Below, one piece after another: positions 53,530 to 63,588 of a DNA stretch of 64,000 nt; the first letter of the stretch is position 1; every line of letters begins with the position of its first letter. The translations under genes were made by a program, and so were the position numbers. The stretch spans positions 248,001-312,000 of the forward strand of contig NZ_AP012324.1 in the NCBI RefSeq assembly GCF_001025175.1, given 5' to 3'. This DNA comes from Bifidobacterium breve DSM 20213 = JCM 1192 (GTDB lineage Bacteria > Actinomycetota > Actinomycetes > Actinomycetales > Bifidobacteriaceae). The notes below the pieces were generated by a model. It searched no databases. It was not told the origin of the DNA and worked only from the letters and a program-made list of their open reading frames with translations.

Positions 53530-54468
53530 GTGCACGCACCCAACCAGATTTCCTTGGCGGCAAAAGCCTCGGGCGAACCGGAATTCCGTGAAGTCGGTCT
53601 TGGCCCATGGGCTGAAACCCATCCCGGCGAACCTCGTCCTGATGACTTGGCATCGCCTAATTACGATGTCCGTTTCGATTCTGCTCTGCTCGATGAGGGC
53701 GATCGCCGCAATGTGCTCGACCGATATCGCTACTGGACTGTGCAGGCCATCAAAGAAGATCTCGATGCCCACGGCCGCCACGATTTCGAAGTGGCGGTGG
53801 AGAACTGGACCCACGATTTCAATATCGGATCCATGGTGCGCACTGCCAATGCTTTTCAGGCCAAGCGCGTGCATATCGTCGGCCCGCATAAGTGGAATCG
53901 CAAAGGCGCGCTGATGACTGAGCTCTACCAGCACGTTGAGCATCACCCCTCAATCGCGGAGTTGGTGGAATGCTGGCATAATCGTATCGCTGGTGAAATC
54001 GCTACCGAACGGGCGCGGGCTGGGGCGGCTGCCTTAAAGGCCCATGCCATCGCCAGTGCTCATAATGGGGCGGAGACTGGTGCCGGCAATGGGTCGGAGG
54101 GCATCATCGGTAATTCCGGTGCAACTGTGTCCTCCCACGTGTCGGCGCTGAATGCTGTTTCGGCAGTTGCCGAGGCCACTGCCGAAATCGCACAGGCGGA
54201 TGCCCGCATCAAGGAACTGGAAGCCGCTCGCATCATTGCTCTGGACATCATTCCGGGCGCGGTGCCCATGGAGACCTATGCATTCCCCAAGCGCTGTCTG
54301 CTACTGTTCGGCGCCGAAGGCCCCGGGCTGAGCAGTAAGGCCTTGGAACTAGCCGACGACGTGGTATACATCTCCCAATTTGGTTCGGTGCGGTCCATTA
54401 ACGCTGGCGCCGCGGCGGCCGTGGCCATGCATGCATGGATTGCCCAGCATGCCGCAACCGCAGTCTGA
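53530..54468 (+). CDS. TrmH/SpoU-family RNA 2'-O-methyltransferase
   Basis: A SPOUT methyltransferase of 312 residues that methylates a ribose in rRNA or tRNA. The three motifs are NIGSMVRTANAFQAKRVHIV (motif 1, about 98-117), LLLFGAEGPGLSSKAL (motif 2, about 257-272) and VYISQFGSVRSINAGAAAAV (motif 3, about 278-297). Residues about 158-230 are an Ala/Gly/Ser-rich insertion, similar in character to that of YggS. The GTG at 53530 is preceded by GAGGAG. Confidence 0.87.
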   Translation: MHAPNQISLAAKASGEPEFREVGLGPWAETHPGEPRPDDLASPNYDVRFDSALLDEGDRRNVLDRYRYWTVQAIKEDLDAHGRHDFEVAVENWTHDFNIGSMVRTANAFQAKRVHIVGPHKWNRKGALMTELYQHVEHHPSIAELVECWHNRIAGEIATERARAGAAALKAHAIASAHNGAETGAGNGSEGIIGNSGATVSSHVSALNAVSAVAEATAEIAQADARIKELEAARIIALDIIPGAVPMETYAFPKRCLLLFGAEGPGLSSKALELADDVVYISQFGSVRSINAGAAAAVAMHAWIAQHAATAV

Positions 54469-54541
54469 TGGAGCATAGAGAAGCCTCGCTGCCATCGCAA
54501 TTCCGCGTATTATCTGTGGTGTTGCGTCACAGCAATAGTCC

Positions 54542-54602
54542 GTGAAACATTTTGTGAAACATCAATTCCCCATATTTCCTCCTGTGAAACATTGCGTGAA
54601 AC
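54542..54602 (+). repeat. Two pairs of GTGAAACA direct repeats
   Basis: GTGAAACA occurs at 54542-54549, 54554-54561, 54583-54590 and 54595-54602. Each pair is spaced by exactly 12 bp, and the pairs are 29 bp apart. They lie about 70 bp before the ABC gene. GTGAAACA is half of the ParB site TGTTTCACGTGAAACA, but no full palindrome is present. Confidence 0.5.
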
Positions 54603-54668
54603 ACAAGCCCCGGTAGACGTGTGTCGACAGCTCTCCCCAATCTGTCCAATATGGGCTAGAGTGAAAGC

Positions 54669-56648
54669 ATGATTGAAGTTGAGGAGCTGAGCAAACGCTT
54701 CAAGACCAAGCAGGCACTAGACGGTGTGTCGTTCACTGCCGAAGATGGCAAGGTTACGGGTTTTCTGGGACCGAATGGCGCAGGCAAATCCACCACTATG
54801 CGTGCTGCGCTCGGACTCATCAGCCCGGATAAGGGCCGCGCGCTAATCGATGGCAAACCATATGTCACCTTACGCGCACCAATGCGTGCGGTCGGTGCGG
54901 TGCTTGACGCCAAGTCAGCGCATAAGTCGCGCACTGCACGAGCCCATTTACAGGCCCTTGCCTATACCAACAACATTCCTAAGCGTCGAGTCGATGAGGT
55001 CATTGACATGACCGGTCTGCAAGCTGTGGCCAATGTCAGAGCCGGTCAGTTCTCGCTCGGTATGAGCCAGCGACTGTCCATTGCTGCGGCATTGCTGGGC
55101 AACCCGCACAATCTGGTGTTGGACGAGCCAATCAACGGTCTCGATCCAGAAGGCATTAAATGGGTTCGCGACTTATGTCGTTACTACGCAGCTGAAGGAC
55201 GAGCCGTGCTGCTGAGCTCGCACTTGATGAGCGAGGTGGCGTTGACCGCGGATAATCTGGTGATTATCGGGCAAGGCCATGTGTTGGAAACCACCACGGT
55301 GAGTGCATTCGTGGCCGAGCATTCCTCCAGATCCATCCGTGTGGTGACGCCGGAACCCGACAAGTTGCGTGCGATTTTTACCAGTAGCCCTGAGGTCACC
55401 GTGGTTCCCGATACTCGCAAATCCGATGACCCGCAAGTAGGCGAGGTATTTCGTGTCAATGGCGCCGACTTGGTTGCGGCGGCACAGGCGTTCGCCCGGG
55501 CCGGCCTGATTACTTACGAATTCGTCGAAGAGCACGCCTCCTTGGAAGAGTCGTATATGGCTGACCCACAGCAGCGCCGAATACCTGGCCAAGGAGGTCG
55601 GATGATGAGCTCCAATACCATGAGAACGGCCACGGAAAACGCCAATATGACCGGCAGTATGAGTGGTGCAGCTGCTGAAAAGCATATGCCTGATGCGACC
55701 GGACCCAGCCAACCTGCCAACGCAGAGGCTTCCGGCCGTCCTGCCTCTAGCCGTCGTGCCAGCAGCACGTACCGTCGTGCCAAGCTCACTGTGTTCGGCT
55801 CGCTAAAAGCCGAATTGCTGAAACTGTGGTCACTGAACTCCACCAAGGTGCTGTTGGGTATTGCGGTCGCGCTCATGCTGGCTATGTCCGCGTTGAGCGC
55901 TTGGAGTGTGACCTTCATGGCGTCTACGGATTTGAACACTGGCAAGACGCTGGACAATCCCAAGCCCATATCCGCCGCAGATCTGTGGGCGGTACTGGCT
56001 TCTTCCGGCTCGACCGCGGCGCTGGTCATCGGCATTTTCGGCGTGATGGCCATCACCAGCGAATACACCACATCAGCCGTGCAATCCAGTCTGACGGTCA
56101 ACCCCAGGCGCGGCATGTTCTATGCCACTAAGTCCGTGGCCACGGCCCTGTTTGCGCTGGTTGCTGGTATTGTCGGCATTCTGCTGGCCGCAGGTGTGCT
56201 CTGGCTATTCACTCGAGGCCATGACATTACGGCGCTGACCAGCGATCAAAGTCGAATCATTCCTGTCACGTTGATCGGCTTCCCTCTGACTATTGTGCTG
56301 GTGTCCCTGATGGCGCAGGGACTTGGCGGCATGACCCGTTCCACAGTGGGCGGCGTATGCGCGCTGATCGTGCTCTTCATGGTGCTCTCGTCAGTACTGT
56401 CCATCACATCGATGGCCATTAACCAGGTCGAATGGCTTGGCACTTTGTCCTATCTGACACCGGACACCGCCATGAATCATTTCCTCGGCGCTGGTATAGA
56501 AAGCAGCTCGCAGTCCACCCTTGCCGCAGCCGTTAAACCGAACTACTGGATTCCCGATTGGTGGCAGTCCGGCCTGATCCTCCTCGCCTGGGCCGCCGCA
56601 GCATGGGCTGGCGGACTCATCGTCACCAAAAAAGCGGACATCAAGTAG
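54669..56648 (+). CDS. ABC transporter with fused ATP-binding and permease domains
   Basis: A half-transporter of 659 residues. The ATPase domain (about 1-225) has GPNGAGKSTTMRAALGLI (Walker A), FSLGMSQRLSIAAALLGNPH (signature) and NLVLDEPINGLDPEGI (Walker B). A linker of about 100 residues rich in Ser, Ala, Gly and Pro leads to an ABC-2-like permease domain with six transmembrane segments (about 395-655). A fused ATPase-permease is unusual for this ABC-2 type, in which the two are normally separate genes. The related operons export drugs or antimicrobial peptides, so the substrate may be similar, but this is inference. Confidence 0.85.
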   Translation: MIEVEELSKRFKTKQALDGVSFTAEDGKVTGFLGPNGAGKSTTMRAALGLISPDKGRALIDGKPYVTLRAPMRAVGAVLDAKSAHKSRTARAHLQALAYTNNIPKRRVDEVIDMTGLQAVANVRAGQFSLGMSQRLSIAAALLGNPHNLVLDEPINGLDPEGIKWVRDLCRYYAAEGRAVLLSSHLMSEVALTADNLVIIGQGHVLETTTVSAFVAEHSSRSIRVVTPEPDKLRAIFTSSPEVTVVPDTRKSDDPQVGEVFRVNGADLVAAAQAFARAGLITYEFVEEHASLEESYMADPQQRRIPGQGGRMMSSNTMRTATENANMTGSMSGAAAEKHMPDATGPSQPANAEASGRPASSRRASSTYRRAKLTVFGSLKAELLKLWSLNSTKVLLGIAVALMLAMSALSAWSVTFMASTDLNTGKTLDNPKPISAADLWAVLASSGSTAALVIGIFGVMAITSEYTTSAVQSSLTVNPRRGMFYATKSVATALFALVAGIVGILLAAGVLWLFTRGHDITALTSDQSRIIPVTLIGFPLTIVLVSLMAQGLGGMTRSTVGGVCALIVLFMVLSSVLSITSMAINQVEWLGTLSYLTPDTAMNHFLGAGIESSSQSTLAAAVKPNYWIPDWWQSGLILLAWAAAAWAGGLIVTKKADIK

Positions 56649-56723
56649 CTATGTTCTCTGCTGCAGGATTATCGCCGCATAAAGCAATCACACCTTCGTG
56701 CATCAGACATATGCTGACGATTG

Positions 56724-57686
56724 TTATCGCATCACCATTGTTGCGTCGGGAACGCCGGCAGCCCGTAGTTTATTGATCATTGGATGCTGCTTCAACACAT
56801 CCTCATAAGTGAACCGAACTATGGAGTCGACTTTGGCTCGATACAGTCCGGTTTCCCGCTCTTTTTCCGCGTGCACTGCTCCTTGAATACCCCTGCGGTC
56901 ATTCATATTCGGATTGGTGTATTTCTCGTACCCGTCATATTCGCCGACGATAAGACGGCCGTCGGGCAGCCGCCAGAGATAATCTACCCGGTACAGCGCG
57001 CCCGTTTGCGGGTCGGTGATGTCTTGCTGCAATTCGGGGACCATGAGTCCGCCTTCAACGATTGTGCCTCGACCGAGTGATTCGCCGCCGTTTTCGCTTG
57101 CCGGGTTCGCATAATGAAGCAAGCGGAATATCGGCGTGCAATCGCGGTGCATAGTGCTGCAAATATTGAGAATGTCCGCAATGGCAGTACCTTTACGTAG
57201 TGCCGAATCGATGATTGGCAACGCGAAGCGAAAATCGGTAGACAGCCCGCAGTCCACTACTGTTTGTGCCCCATTGGTCACAGGGATTCCATTGACATAT
57301 TCCGGTGCACAATGTGGTACGAATACACGTTTGATATTGGCATTGTTCGCGTTGGTACCTTGCGACGCGGTGGCGATGGTAACGGAGCCGGCATGAAGAT
57401 GCCATGGGTGCTCGAAACCATGCAGTGCCGCTGCGGTGACTCCGGCGAAAACCCAGTTTGGATGCTTGAGATGGAGTGTGCATGCCACATGCTGTATGCG
57501 TTCATCGGGTTTGAGCGCATTCCAGTATTCCGGTTTGACATACATGTTGGGAAATACTCGCTTGAGCTCGAGTTCTTTGGCTCGGCGAATAAGGGCCGAG
57601 CAGTGTGATTTTGTTCGGCCGTAAATACATATGCCTGCTGCTTCCGCTTGCGCGATAAGCGCATCCACTTCTTTGTGATGTTTCAT
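56724..57686 (-). CDS. HTH plus PD-(D/E)xK nuclease-like protein (AbiEi-like)
   Basis: A 320-residue cytoplasmic protein of a family that is common in bifidobacteria. The N-terminal half has the pattern of the AbiEi-type winged helix: KHHKEVDALIAQAEAAGI, then YGRTKSHCSALIRRA. The C-terminal domain has VEGGLMVPELQQD, YRVDYLWRLPDGRLIVGEYD and GYEKY, a D...(E)xK-like pattern of DUF559 or Vsr-type nucleases. The ATG at 57686 is the first inside the conserved part; the frame is open a further 48 codons. Its role is unknown; defence or DNA processing is plausible. Database names such as CTP synthase for such proteins look wrong. A tandem repeat lies upstream. Confidence 0.6.
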   Translation of the reverse strand: MKHHKEVDALIAQAEAAGICIYGRTKSHCSALIRRAKELELKRVFPNMYVKPEYWNALKPDERIQHVACTLHLKHPNWVFAGVTAAALHGFEHPWHLHAGSVTIATASQGTNANNANIKRVFVPHCAPEYVNGIPVTNGAQTVVDCGLSTDFRFALPIIDSALRKGTAIADILNICSTMHRDCTPIFRLLHYANPASENGGESLGRGTIVEGGLMVPELQQDITDPQTGALYRVDYLWRLPDGRLIVGEYDGYEKYTNPNMNDRRGIQGAVHAEKERETGLYRAKVDSIVRFTYEDVLKQHPMINKLRAAGVPDATMVMR

Positions 57687-57995
57687 GAATCGAAAGTATG
57701 CCAATCGAGAATGAAGTGTCCACTTATTCGGGCAATGTGGTCGCAGCTTCGAGCGGATTCGCATGTGAGAATTGCATAGATTGGCTATATCTCGCGGATG
57801 CTTGCGGATTGAGGTGTGAATCATCGGCATGATAATTATGCATGTGCCCCCGTTGCGGCGTGGAATGTGGATAACTATTTCGAGTGCGTTGATGCGGTGC
57901 CTGGAGAGGCTTTCCTGTTCCTTGCACTTGCCGGATTCGGTTTTTGGCGTTTAGAGGGGCAATTGGTGTTTAAAGAGGGGCAAACCTGACTAGCT

Positions 57996-58430
57996 CGCAT
58001 TTTTGCTCCGCTGAGAAGTCGTGAGTAGAGCATTTTCTCGATTAGATCGAGGTTTTGCTTCGTTGGGGGACAGCAGCGAGGTGCTTTCATGGTCAGCTCG
58101 TGGTTTTACCTCGCTGAGTGCCAGTAAGCGTGGTTTTTCTTCGGCTTTGTCGTGGTTTTGCCCCGCTTGGGATGCTGGGCGAGGTGTCTTCATTGGTTAC
58201 TCGTGGTTTTGCCCCGCTGCGAGGTGATGAGTGGTGCGGTGTCGTGATCTGTTGGTGGTTTTGCTTCGCTTGGGATGATGAGGGAGGTGCTTTCGTTGGT
58301 TATTCGCGATTTTGCTTCGTTGAAGGGTTGTGAGTGAGTCGTTTCCATTAGTTACTCGTGGTTTTGCCCCGCTGAGGGGTGATGAGTGGGGTGGTTGTGC
58401 GGTTGGCTGGTGGGTTTGCCCCGTTGGGAG
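57996..58430. repeat. Degenerate tandem repeat, period 51-52 bp
   Basis: A core like CGTGGTTTTGCCCCGCTG recurs at about 57996, 58048, 58099, 58151, 58202, 58253, 58305, 58357 and 58408, with steps of 51 or 52 bp. One extra partial copy is at 58129. The bases between cores are variable but often include GGTGATGAG. It lies between the AbiEi-like gene and gatC. Confidence 0.85.
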
Positions 58431-58534
58431 CTCTCGAATTGGTGGTGGAACCCGTGAAGGGCTGGCGCATTGTTCCAATGGGCGGGAAAACGAGGCTTTC
58501 CGATAACTGCGTGTCACATACGGCTCATATAGTT
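58431..58534 (+). promoter_or_regulatory. gatC upstream region
   Basis: A short region that must hold the gatCAB promoter. A CATACGGC-type block and TTATGG precede the ATG, and no ribosome site is visible, so the message may be leaderless. Confidence 0.3.
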
Positions 58535-58840
58535 ATGGCCATGCCAACATTTTCACGCGAAGAAATCGTGCATTTGGGCGATCTGGCCCGAATCGCGCTC
58601 ACCGATGAGGAAATCACCCGTCTGCAGGGCGAACTGAACGTCATCGCAGACTCCATCAACAAGGTCCAGGAAGTCGCCTCCGACGATGTGCCGCCGACCG
58701 CCAACCCGGTTCCGCTGGAAGCCTACCTGCGCCCAGACGTCGCCGAAACCCCGCTCACGCAGGAAGAGGCGCTCGCCGGTGGCCCGAAGACCGAGGCCGG
58801 CATGTTCGTGGCACCGCGAATCCTGGGAAGCGAGGAGTAA
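58535..58840 (+). CDS. gatC: Aspartyl/glutamyl-tRNA amidotransferase subunit C
   Basis: GatC is the small subunit that stabilises GatA in the GatCAB enzyme, which converts Glu-tRNA-Gln (and Asp-tRNA-Asn) to the amide forms. The 101-residue protein begins [20 protein letters not shown], continues [20 protein letters not shown], and has the usual length. A second in-frame ATG at 58541 is possible. No ribosome site is visible. It is the first gene of gatCAB. Confidence 0.93.
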   Translation: MAMPTFSREEIVHLGDLARIALTDEEITRLQGELNVIADSINKVQEVASDDVPPTANPVPLEAYLRPDVAETPLTQEEALAGGPKTEAGMFVAPRILGSEE

Positions 58841-58843
58841 TCG

Positions 58844-60385
58844 ATGAGCAACGAAACCGCAACTCTTGTCAAACTGTCTGCTGCCGAGCAGGCCGCTGCC
58901 ATCAAGAAGGGCGACGTCACCTCTCGCGAGCTCGTCGAAGCCCACCTCAAGGTGATCGAAGCCGCTGAGCCGTCTATCAAGGCCTTCCTGAAGGTTTCCG
59001 GCGATGTGGCTCTCGAGCAGGCCGACGCCTTCGACGCCAAGTCCGCCGAAGACAAGGCCGCCCTGCCCGAGCTGGCCGGTGTGCCGATCGCCATCAAGGA
59101 CATGATCGTCACCAAGGGCATCGAAACCACCGCCGCCTCCAAGATCCTCGAGGGCTGGGTGCCGCCGTACGACGCCACCGTCATCGAAAAGCTCAAGGCC
59201 GCCGGCATGCCGATCCTCGGCAAGACCAACCTCGACGAATTCGCCCAGGGCTCCTCCACCGAGCACTCCGCCTACCAAACCACCCACAACCCGTGGGACA
59301 CCGAGCGCGTGCCCGGCGGTTCCGGTGGTGGCTCCGCCTCCGCGGTCGCCGCATTCGAGGCCCCGATCGCCCTCGGCACCGACACCGGTGGATCGATCCG
59401 TCAGCCCGGCGCCCTGACCGGCACCGTGGGCGTCAAACCCACCTACGGCGGCGTCTCCCGTTTCGGGGCCATCGCCATGGCCTCCTCGCTCGACCAGATC
59501 GGCCCGGTCTCCCGCACCGTGCTCGACTCCGCCCTGCTGCAGGAGATTATCGGTGGCCACGACAAGCGTGATTCCACCTCCATTCCCGAAGGCCCGCGCC
59601 CGATGGTCGCCGCCGCCCGCGAAGGCGCCAAGCGTGACCTCAAGGGCATGAAGGTCGGCCTCATCAAGGAACTCGGTGGCGACGGCTTCCAGCCCGGCGT
59701 CGAGGCTCGCTTCAACGAGGCCGTCGACAAGCTCAAGGAAATGGGCGCCGAGGTCGTTGAGGTCTCCTGCCCGCACATCGGATACTCGCTGGGCGCCTAC
59801 TACATCATCATGCCGTCCGAGGTCAGCTCCAACCTGGCCCGTTACGATGGCATGCGCTACGGTCTGCGCGTCATGCCGCCGGCCGGCGTGCCCCAGACCG
59901 CCGCCAACATGATGGCCTACACCCGTGAGGCCGGCTTCGGCGACGAGGTCAAGCGCCGCATCATCCTCGGCACCTACGCCCTGTCCGCCGGTTACTACGA
60001 CGCCTGGTACGGCTCGGCCCAAAAGGTCCGTACGCTCATCATCGAGGACTTCAAGAAGGCCTTCGAACAGGTCGATGTGCTGATCTCGCCTACCAGCCCG
60101 TCTACCGCCTTCAAGTTCGGCGAGAAGATGAACGATCCGCTGGCCATGTACGTCAACGACATCGCCACGATTCCGGCCAACCTTGCCGGTATGCCCGCCA
60201 TGTCCATCCCGGCCGGCCTGTCCGACGACGGCCTGCCCGTCGGCTTCCAGTTCATCGCCCCGCAGCAGCGCGACGAAGTCATGTACAAGCCGGCGGCGGC
60301 CCTGGAAGCCGCGCTGGAAGACAGCTGGAACGGCCCGATCTGGAACGACCTCAAGACCCCGTGGCTTGACGGTCTGGGCAAGTGA
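58844..60385 (+). CDS. gatA: Aspartyl/glutamyl-tRNA amidotransferase subunit A
   Basis: GatA is the glutaminase subunit of GatCAB and belongs to the amidase-signature family. The 513-residue protein has the Ser-Ser-Lys triad: Lys in [10 protein letters not shown], and the [20 protein letters not shown] and [16 protein letters not shown] blocks with the cis-Ser and nucleophile Ser. The gene starts four bases after gatC. GAGGAG precedes ATG. Confidence 0.96.
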   Translation: MSNETATLVKLSAAEQAAAIKKGDVTSRELVEAHLKVIEAAEPSIKAFLKVSGDVALEQADAFDAKSAEDKAALPELAGVPIAIKDMIVTKGIETTAASKILEGWVPPYDATVIEKLKAAGMPILGKTNLDEFAQGSSTEHSAYQTTHNPWDTERVPGGSGGGSASAVAAFEAPIALGTDTGGSIRQPGALTGTVGVKPTYGGVSRFGAIAMASSLDQIGPVSRTVLDSALLQEIIGGHDKRDSTSIPEGPRPMVAAAREGAKRDLKGMKVGLIKELGGDGFQPGVEARFNEAVDKLKEMGAEVVEVSCPHIGYSLGAYYIIMPSEVSSNLARYDGMRYGLRVMPPAGVPQTAANMMAYTREAGFGDEVKRRIILGTYALSAGYYDAWYGSAQKVRTLIIEDFKKAFEQVDVLISPTSPSTAFKFGEKMNDPLAMYVNDIATIPANLAGMPAMSIPAGLSDDGLPVGFQFIAPQQRDEVMYKPAAALEAALEDSWNGPIWNDLKTPWLDGLGK

Positions 60386-60410
60386 GCATCGGAAGGAAAG
60401 AAACAACATC

Positions 60411-61910
60411 ATGGCTGAAAAACTGATGAAGTACGCCGATGCCACCAAGAAGTACGATGTGGTCTTCGGTCTGGAAACCCACGTGGAGCTGTCCACGAAC
60501 ACCAAGCTGTTCTGCCCGGCCCACATCGAGTTCGGCGGCGAGCCGAACACCGAACTGACCCCGGTGAGCCTCGGTCTGCCGGGAAGCCTGCCGGTGATCA
60601 ACAAGACCGCCGTCGATTACGCCATCAAGCTGGGCCTTGCCCTGCACTGCGAAATCGCCGAGTGGAGCCAGTTCGCCCGTAAGAACTACTTCTACCCGGA
60701 TATGCCGCGTGACTACCAGATCTCGCAGTACGACAAGCCCACCAACGGCAACGGCTATCTGGACGTTGAGCTGGAAGACGGCACCGTGTTCCGTGTGCCG
60801 ATCGAGCGCGCCCACATCGAGGACGACGCCGGCAAGAACACCCACGTGGGTGGCGCCGACGGCCGTATCGAGGGTGCCGACCACTCGCTGGTCGACTACA
60901 ACCGCGCTGGTGTGCCGCTGATCGAGATTGTGACCAAGCCGATCGAGGGTGCGGGCGACCGCGCTCCCGAAATCGCTGGTGCTTATGTTCGCGCTATCCG
61001 CGACATCGTGCGCGCGCTGAACATCTCCCACGCCCGCATGGAACAGGGCAACATGCGCGCCGACGTGAACGTTTCGCTGCGCCCGAGCGCCGATGCCCCG
61101 TACGGCATCCGTTCCGAAACCAAGAACGTGAACTCGTTCCGTGGCATCGAGAAGACCATTCAGTACGAGATTCGCCGTCAGGCCGCGCGCCTCGACGAAG
61201 GCAAGGAGATTCTGCAGGAGACCCGCCACTGGGATGAGGCTACGCAGACCACCGCTGGCGGCCGTCTGAAGTCCGATGCCGACGACTACCGTTACTTCCC
61301 GGACCCCGACCTCGTCATGCTCCACATCACCAAGGAGCACATCGAGGAGATGAAGGCCCAGATGCCGGAAATGCCGCGCGAGCGCCGCAACCGCCTCAAG
61401 TCCGAGTGGGGCCTGAGTGATCTGCAGATGCGCGACATCCTCAACGCCGACGCCCTCGACCTGATTGAGGAAACCGTCAAGGCCGGTGCCAAGGCGGCCG
61501 GTGCGCGCAAGTGGTGGCTGGGCGAGCTTTCCCGCGAAGCCAACGCCAAGGGTGTGTCCCTCGAAGAGCTGCCGATCACCCCGGCCGACGTGGCCGAAGT
61601 CGAGAAGCTCATCGCCTCCGGCAAGCTCAACGACAAGCTCGCCAAGCAGACCGTCGAAGGCGTGCTCAAGGGCGAAGGCACTCCGGATGAAGTCGTCAAG
61701 AAGCACGACTACAAGATCGTCGAAGACAACGGTGCCATCGAGACGGCCGTCGAAGCGGCGTTCGAGGCGAACCCGGACGTGGTCGAGAAGCTCAAGAGCG
61801 GCAACATGAAGCCGATGGGCGTGATCATCGGCGCCGTGATGAAGGCCACGCGTGGCCAGGCCGATGCCAAGGCCGTCACCAAGGTCGTCATGAGCAAGAT
61901 CAAGGGCTGA
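60411..61910 (+). CDS. gatB: Aspartyl/glutamyl-tRNA amidotransferase subunit B
   Basis: GatB binds tRNA and carries out the kinase and transamidation step. The 499-residue protein begins [20 protein letters not shown], has the signature [16 protein letters not shown], the [15 protein letters not shown] block and a C-terminal GatB/YqeY domain. The frame is open upstream into gatA, but the ATG at 60411 has AAGGAAAG in front and is the natural start. A perfect terminator follows. Confidence 0.96.
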   Translation: MAEKLMKYADATKKYDVVFGLETHVELSTNTKLFCPAHIEFGGEPNTELTPVSLGLPGSLPVINKTAVDYAIKLGLALHCEIAEWSQFARKNYFYPDMPRDYQISQYDKPTNGNGYLDVELEDGTVFRVPIERAHIEDDAGKNTHVGGADGRIEGADHSLVDYNRAGVPLIEIVTKPIEGAGDRAPEIAGAYVRAIRDIVRALNISHARMEQGNMRADVNVSLRPSADAPYGIRSETKNVNSFRGIEKTIQYEIRRQAARLDEGKEILQETRHWDEATQTTAGGRLKSDADDYRYFPDPDLVMLHITKEHIEEMKAQMPEMPRERRNRLKSEWGLSDLQMRDILNADALDLIEETVKAGAKAAGARKWWLGELSREANAKGVSLEELPITPADVAEVEKLIASGKLNDKLAKQTVEGVLKGEGTPDEVVKKHDYKIVEDNGAIETAVEAAFEANPDVVEKLKSGNMKPMGVIIGAVMKATRGQADAKAVTKVVMSKIKG

Positions 61911-61922
61911 TTAGATTCACTG

Positions 61923-61948
61923 GCTCCCCTCTTTGAGGGGAGCCTTTA
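61923..61948 (+). terminator. Rho-independent terminator after gatB
   Basis: GGCTCCCCTC and GAGGGGAGCC close a stem with loop TTT, followed by TTTATTCCTTTT. Confidence 0.88.
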
Positions 61949-62050
61949 TTCCTTTTGTAAGGGAACGACCCCACTCACTTCCAGCGTTCACCCAGTCAAG
62001 TAAGATATGTTCGGCACTGAATCGCGAGCCGAGACAGGGGACATACGCTA

Positions 62051-63097
62051 ATGACTGAAACCAACGAGACGCTGAGCCTGGCTACTGACGCGCAACTTAC
62101 GCGCGATCTGCCACATAGCATCGTCATTCCACCGATTACCGGTGAAATGGTGCATTTGCGCCCCGCTACCGTTGAAGACCTGCTCCGGTTGGATGAACTC
62201 GACGCTTTCTATGGCGCGTCCAAAATCACCGGTAAAGATGCGGCCACCGAACGTGCCGTCGTGCACACATGGGTTCGTCGTTCTCAGGCTTGGGAAGCCG
62301 GACAGGCTCCCGCGGAATCAGGCGTGGGCGATCCGGAATCTCGCCGCACCATCGCATGGGCCGTGCTTACCGACGCCGACCATGACGATGACGGCATGAT
62401 CGATGCCGCTCCCACCGACAACGTTATCGGCATGATTTTCCTCATCGATATCGATGGCTGGTCCCGTTCCGCCCGTATCCAGATCATTCTGGGCAAGGAC
62501 TACCGCGGCCGTGGCTATTCCCGCGATGCCATGCCGCGTGTGATGACCTACGGCTTTGCCCCGGAGCCGGCCGGCTTGGGCATGCACCGTATCTGGGTGA
62601 GCGTTCCGGAAACGAACACTCGCTCGATTTCCGTCTACCAGTCGCTTGGTTTCGTGCCGTCGGGCACATCGCGCGATGCCCTGTGGGATGTGGAAAACAA
62701 TAAGTATCAGGATCTTATTGTTATGGATACGTTGGTGGATGAATACGATCCGATTCGCTCCCTGGATGCTTTCGGCATGCACTTGATTGAGGACAATCCC
62801 GGTGTCAAGGAAGCGCTGTCTGCGCGTGAACACTCCATGGCGATTCAGCAGCGTGTTGCCGAGCCCGGAGCAGGAGAGCAGTCCACGGCTGCCGACGAGT
62901 CCGAGACATCGTCTGAAATCGCCGAAGCACCTGCCCAACCGCAGAGCACCAGCGAGCAGGCCACCACGGGAACGCATACTCGTTCCACGGATGAAGAGAG
63001 CAATTGGCCATATGGTCAGGCCGACCGCAAATCTTCCAAGGAAGCTTGGTGGCGTACACTGGGTCGCGGACGCAAGCGAGATACGGAAGGTGAATAA
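62051..63097 (+). CDS. GNAT-family acetyltransferase with an acidic tail
   Basis: A 348-residue GCN5-related N-acetyltransferase. The fold shows in MVHLRPATVEDLLRLDELDA (strand 1, about residues 34-53) and the acetyl-CoA loop ILGKDYRGRGYSRDAMPRVM (about 150-169), with the RxxGxG-like pattern GRGYS. RIWVSVPETNTRSISVYQSL (about 183-202) is typical of RimJ/RimL proteins. The 105 C-terminal residues are Ser/Thr/Gln/Glu-rich and probably disordered. The target is unknown. It is followed after six bases by the DUF2469 gene, so the two are probably one operon. Confidence 0.87.
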   Translation: MTETNETLSLATDAQLTRDLPHSIVIPPITGEMVHLRPATVEDLLRLDELDAFYGASKITGKDAATERAVVHTWVRRSQAWEAGQAPAESGVGDPESRRTIAWAVLTDADHDDDGMIDAAPTDNVIGMIFLIDIDGWSRSARIQIILGKDYRGRGYSRDAMPRVMTYGFAPEPAGLGMHRIWVSVPETNTRSISVYQSLGFVPSGTSRDALWDVENNKYQDLIVMDTLVDEYDPIRSLDAFGMHLIEDNPGVKEALSAREHSMAIQQRVAEPGAGEQSTAADESETSSEIAEAPAQPQSTSEQATTGTHTRSTDEESNWPYGQADRKSSKEAWWRTLGRGRKRDTEGE

Positions 63098-63103
63098 TCG
63101 AGC

Positions 63104-63418
63104 ATGAGCGCCGAGGATCTGGATAATTACGAAACTGACGCCGAACTCGCGTTGTACCGGGAATACCGCGATGTCATCAAGCTGTTCACGTACGTCGTGG
63201 AGACCGAGCGCCGTTTCTATCTAGCGAACAAAGTGGATTTCAATGTTCGTTCCGCAGGCCAGGACGTCTACTTCGACGTGCAGCTGACTGATGCATGGGT
63301 ATGGGATGTGTACCGTTCCAGCCGTTTCGTCAAGTCGGTGCGTATCGTGACGTTCAAGGATGTCAATGTCGAGGAAGTACAGAAAACCGACATCGACATT
63401 CCTGACGATATTCATTAA
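63104..63418 (+). CDS. DUF2469-family protein
   Basis: A 104-residue actinobacterial conserved protein of unknown function. The family features are the N-terminal SAEDLDNYETDAELALYREY, the VETERRFYLANKVDFNVR segment, and DAWVWDVYRSSRFVKSVRIV followed by TFKDVNVEEV. The ATG is six bases after the acetyltransferase stop and is supported by its position. It is widely present in actinobacteria, often beside ribonuclease HII and the genes for cell-wall or RNA processing; none of these is seen here. Confidence 0.92.
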   Translation: MSAEDLDNYETDAELALYREYRDVIKLFTYVVETERRFYLANKVDFNVRSAGQDVYFDVQLTDAWVWDVYRSSRFVKSVRIVTFKDVNVEEVQKTDIDIPDDIH

Positions 63419-63588
63419 AGGTGTATCTGCCCTCGCCAAGATAACAAGAGACGGCAGCACAAAGAACTTGTTTGCATCGCCCGCGCGCATCGCGGTCTAT
63501 GCAATATTCGCAAGGGAATACACAGTTTGAACGTGCGTTTCCGAGGCTTACGATAAACTATCGCTGATTTGGTTATAAGGAGATGCAA
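63419..63588. promoter_or_regulatory. Promoter region of the last gene
   Basis: A 170-bp gap without coding signal. It probably holds the promoter of the FAD oxidoreductase gene and a terminator for DUF2469. Confidence 0.3.

Noticed and set aside
57996..58430. CRISPR array
   Set aside because: Period and spacing are regular, but repeat units are degenerate, no unique spacers of constant length exist and no cas genes are near. It is a tandem repeat.
58553..60604. 683-codon minus-strand frame opposite gatC and gatA
   Set aside because: It is a mirror frame of the strongly conserved gatCA genes in high-G+C DNA; the translated sequence is Gly/His/Arg-rich and has no family features.
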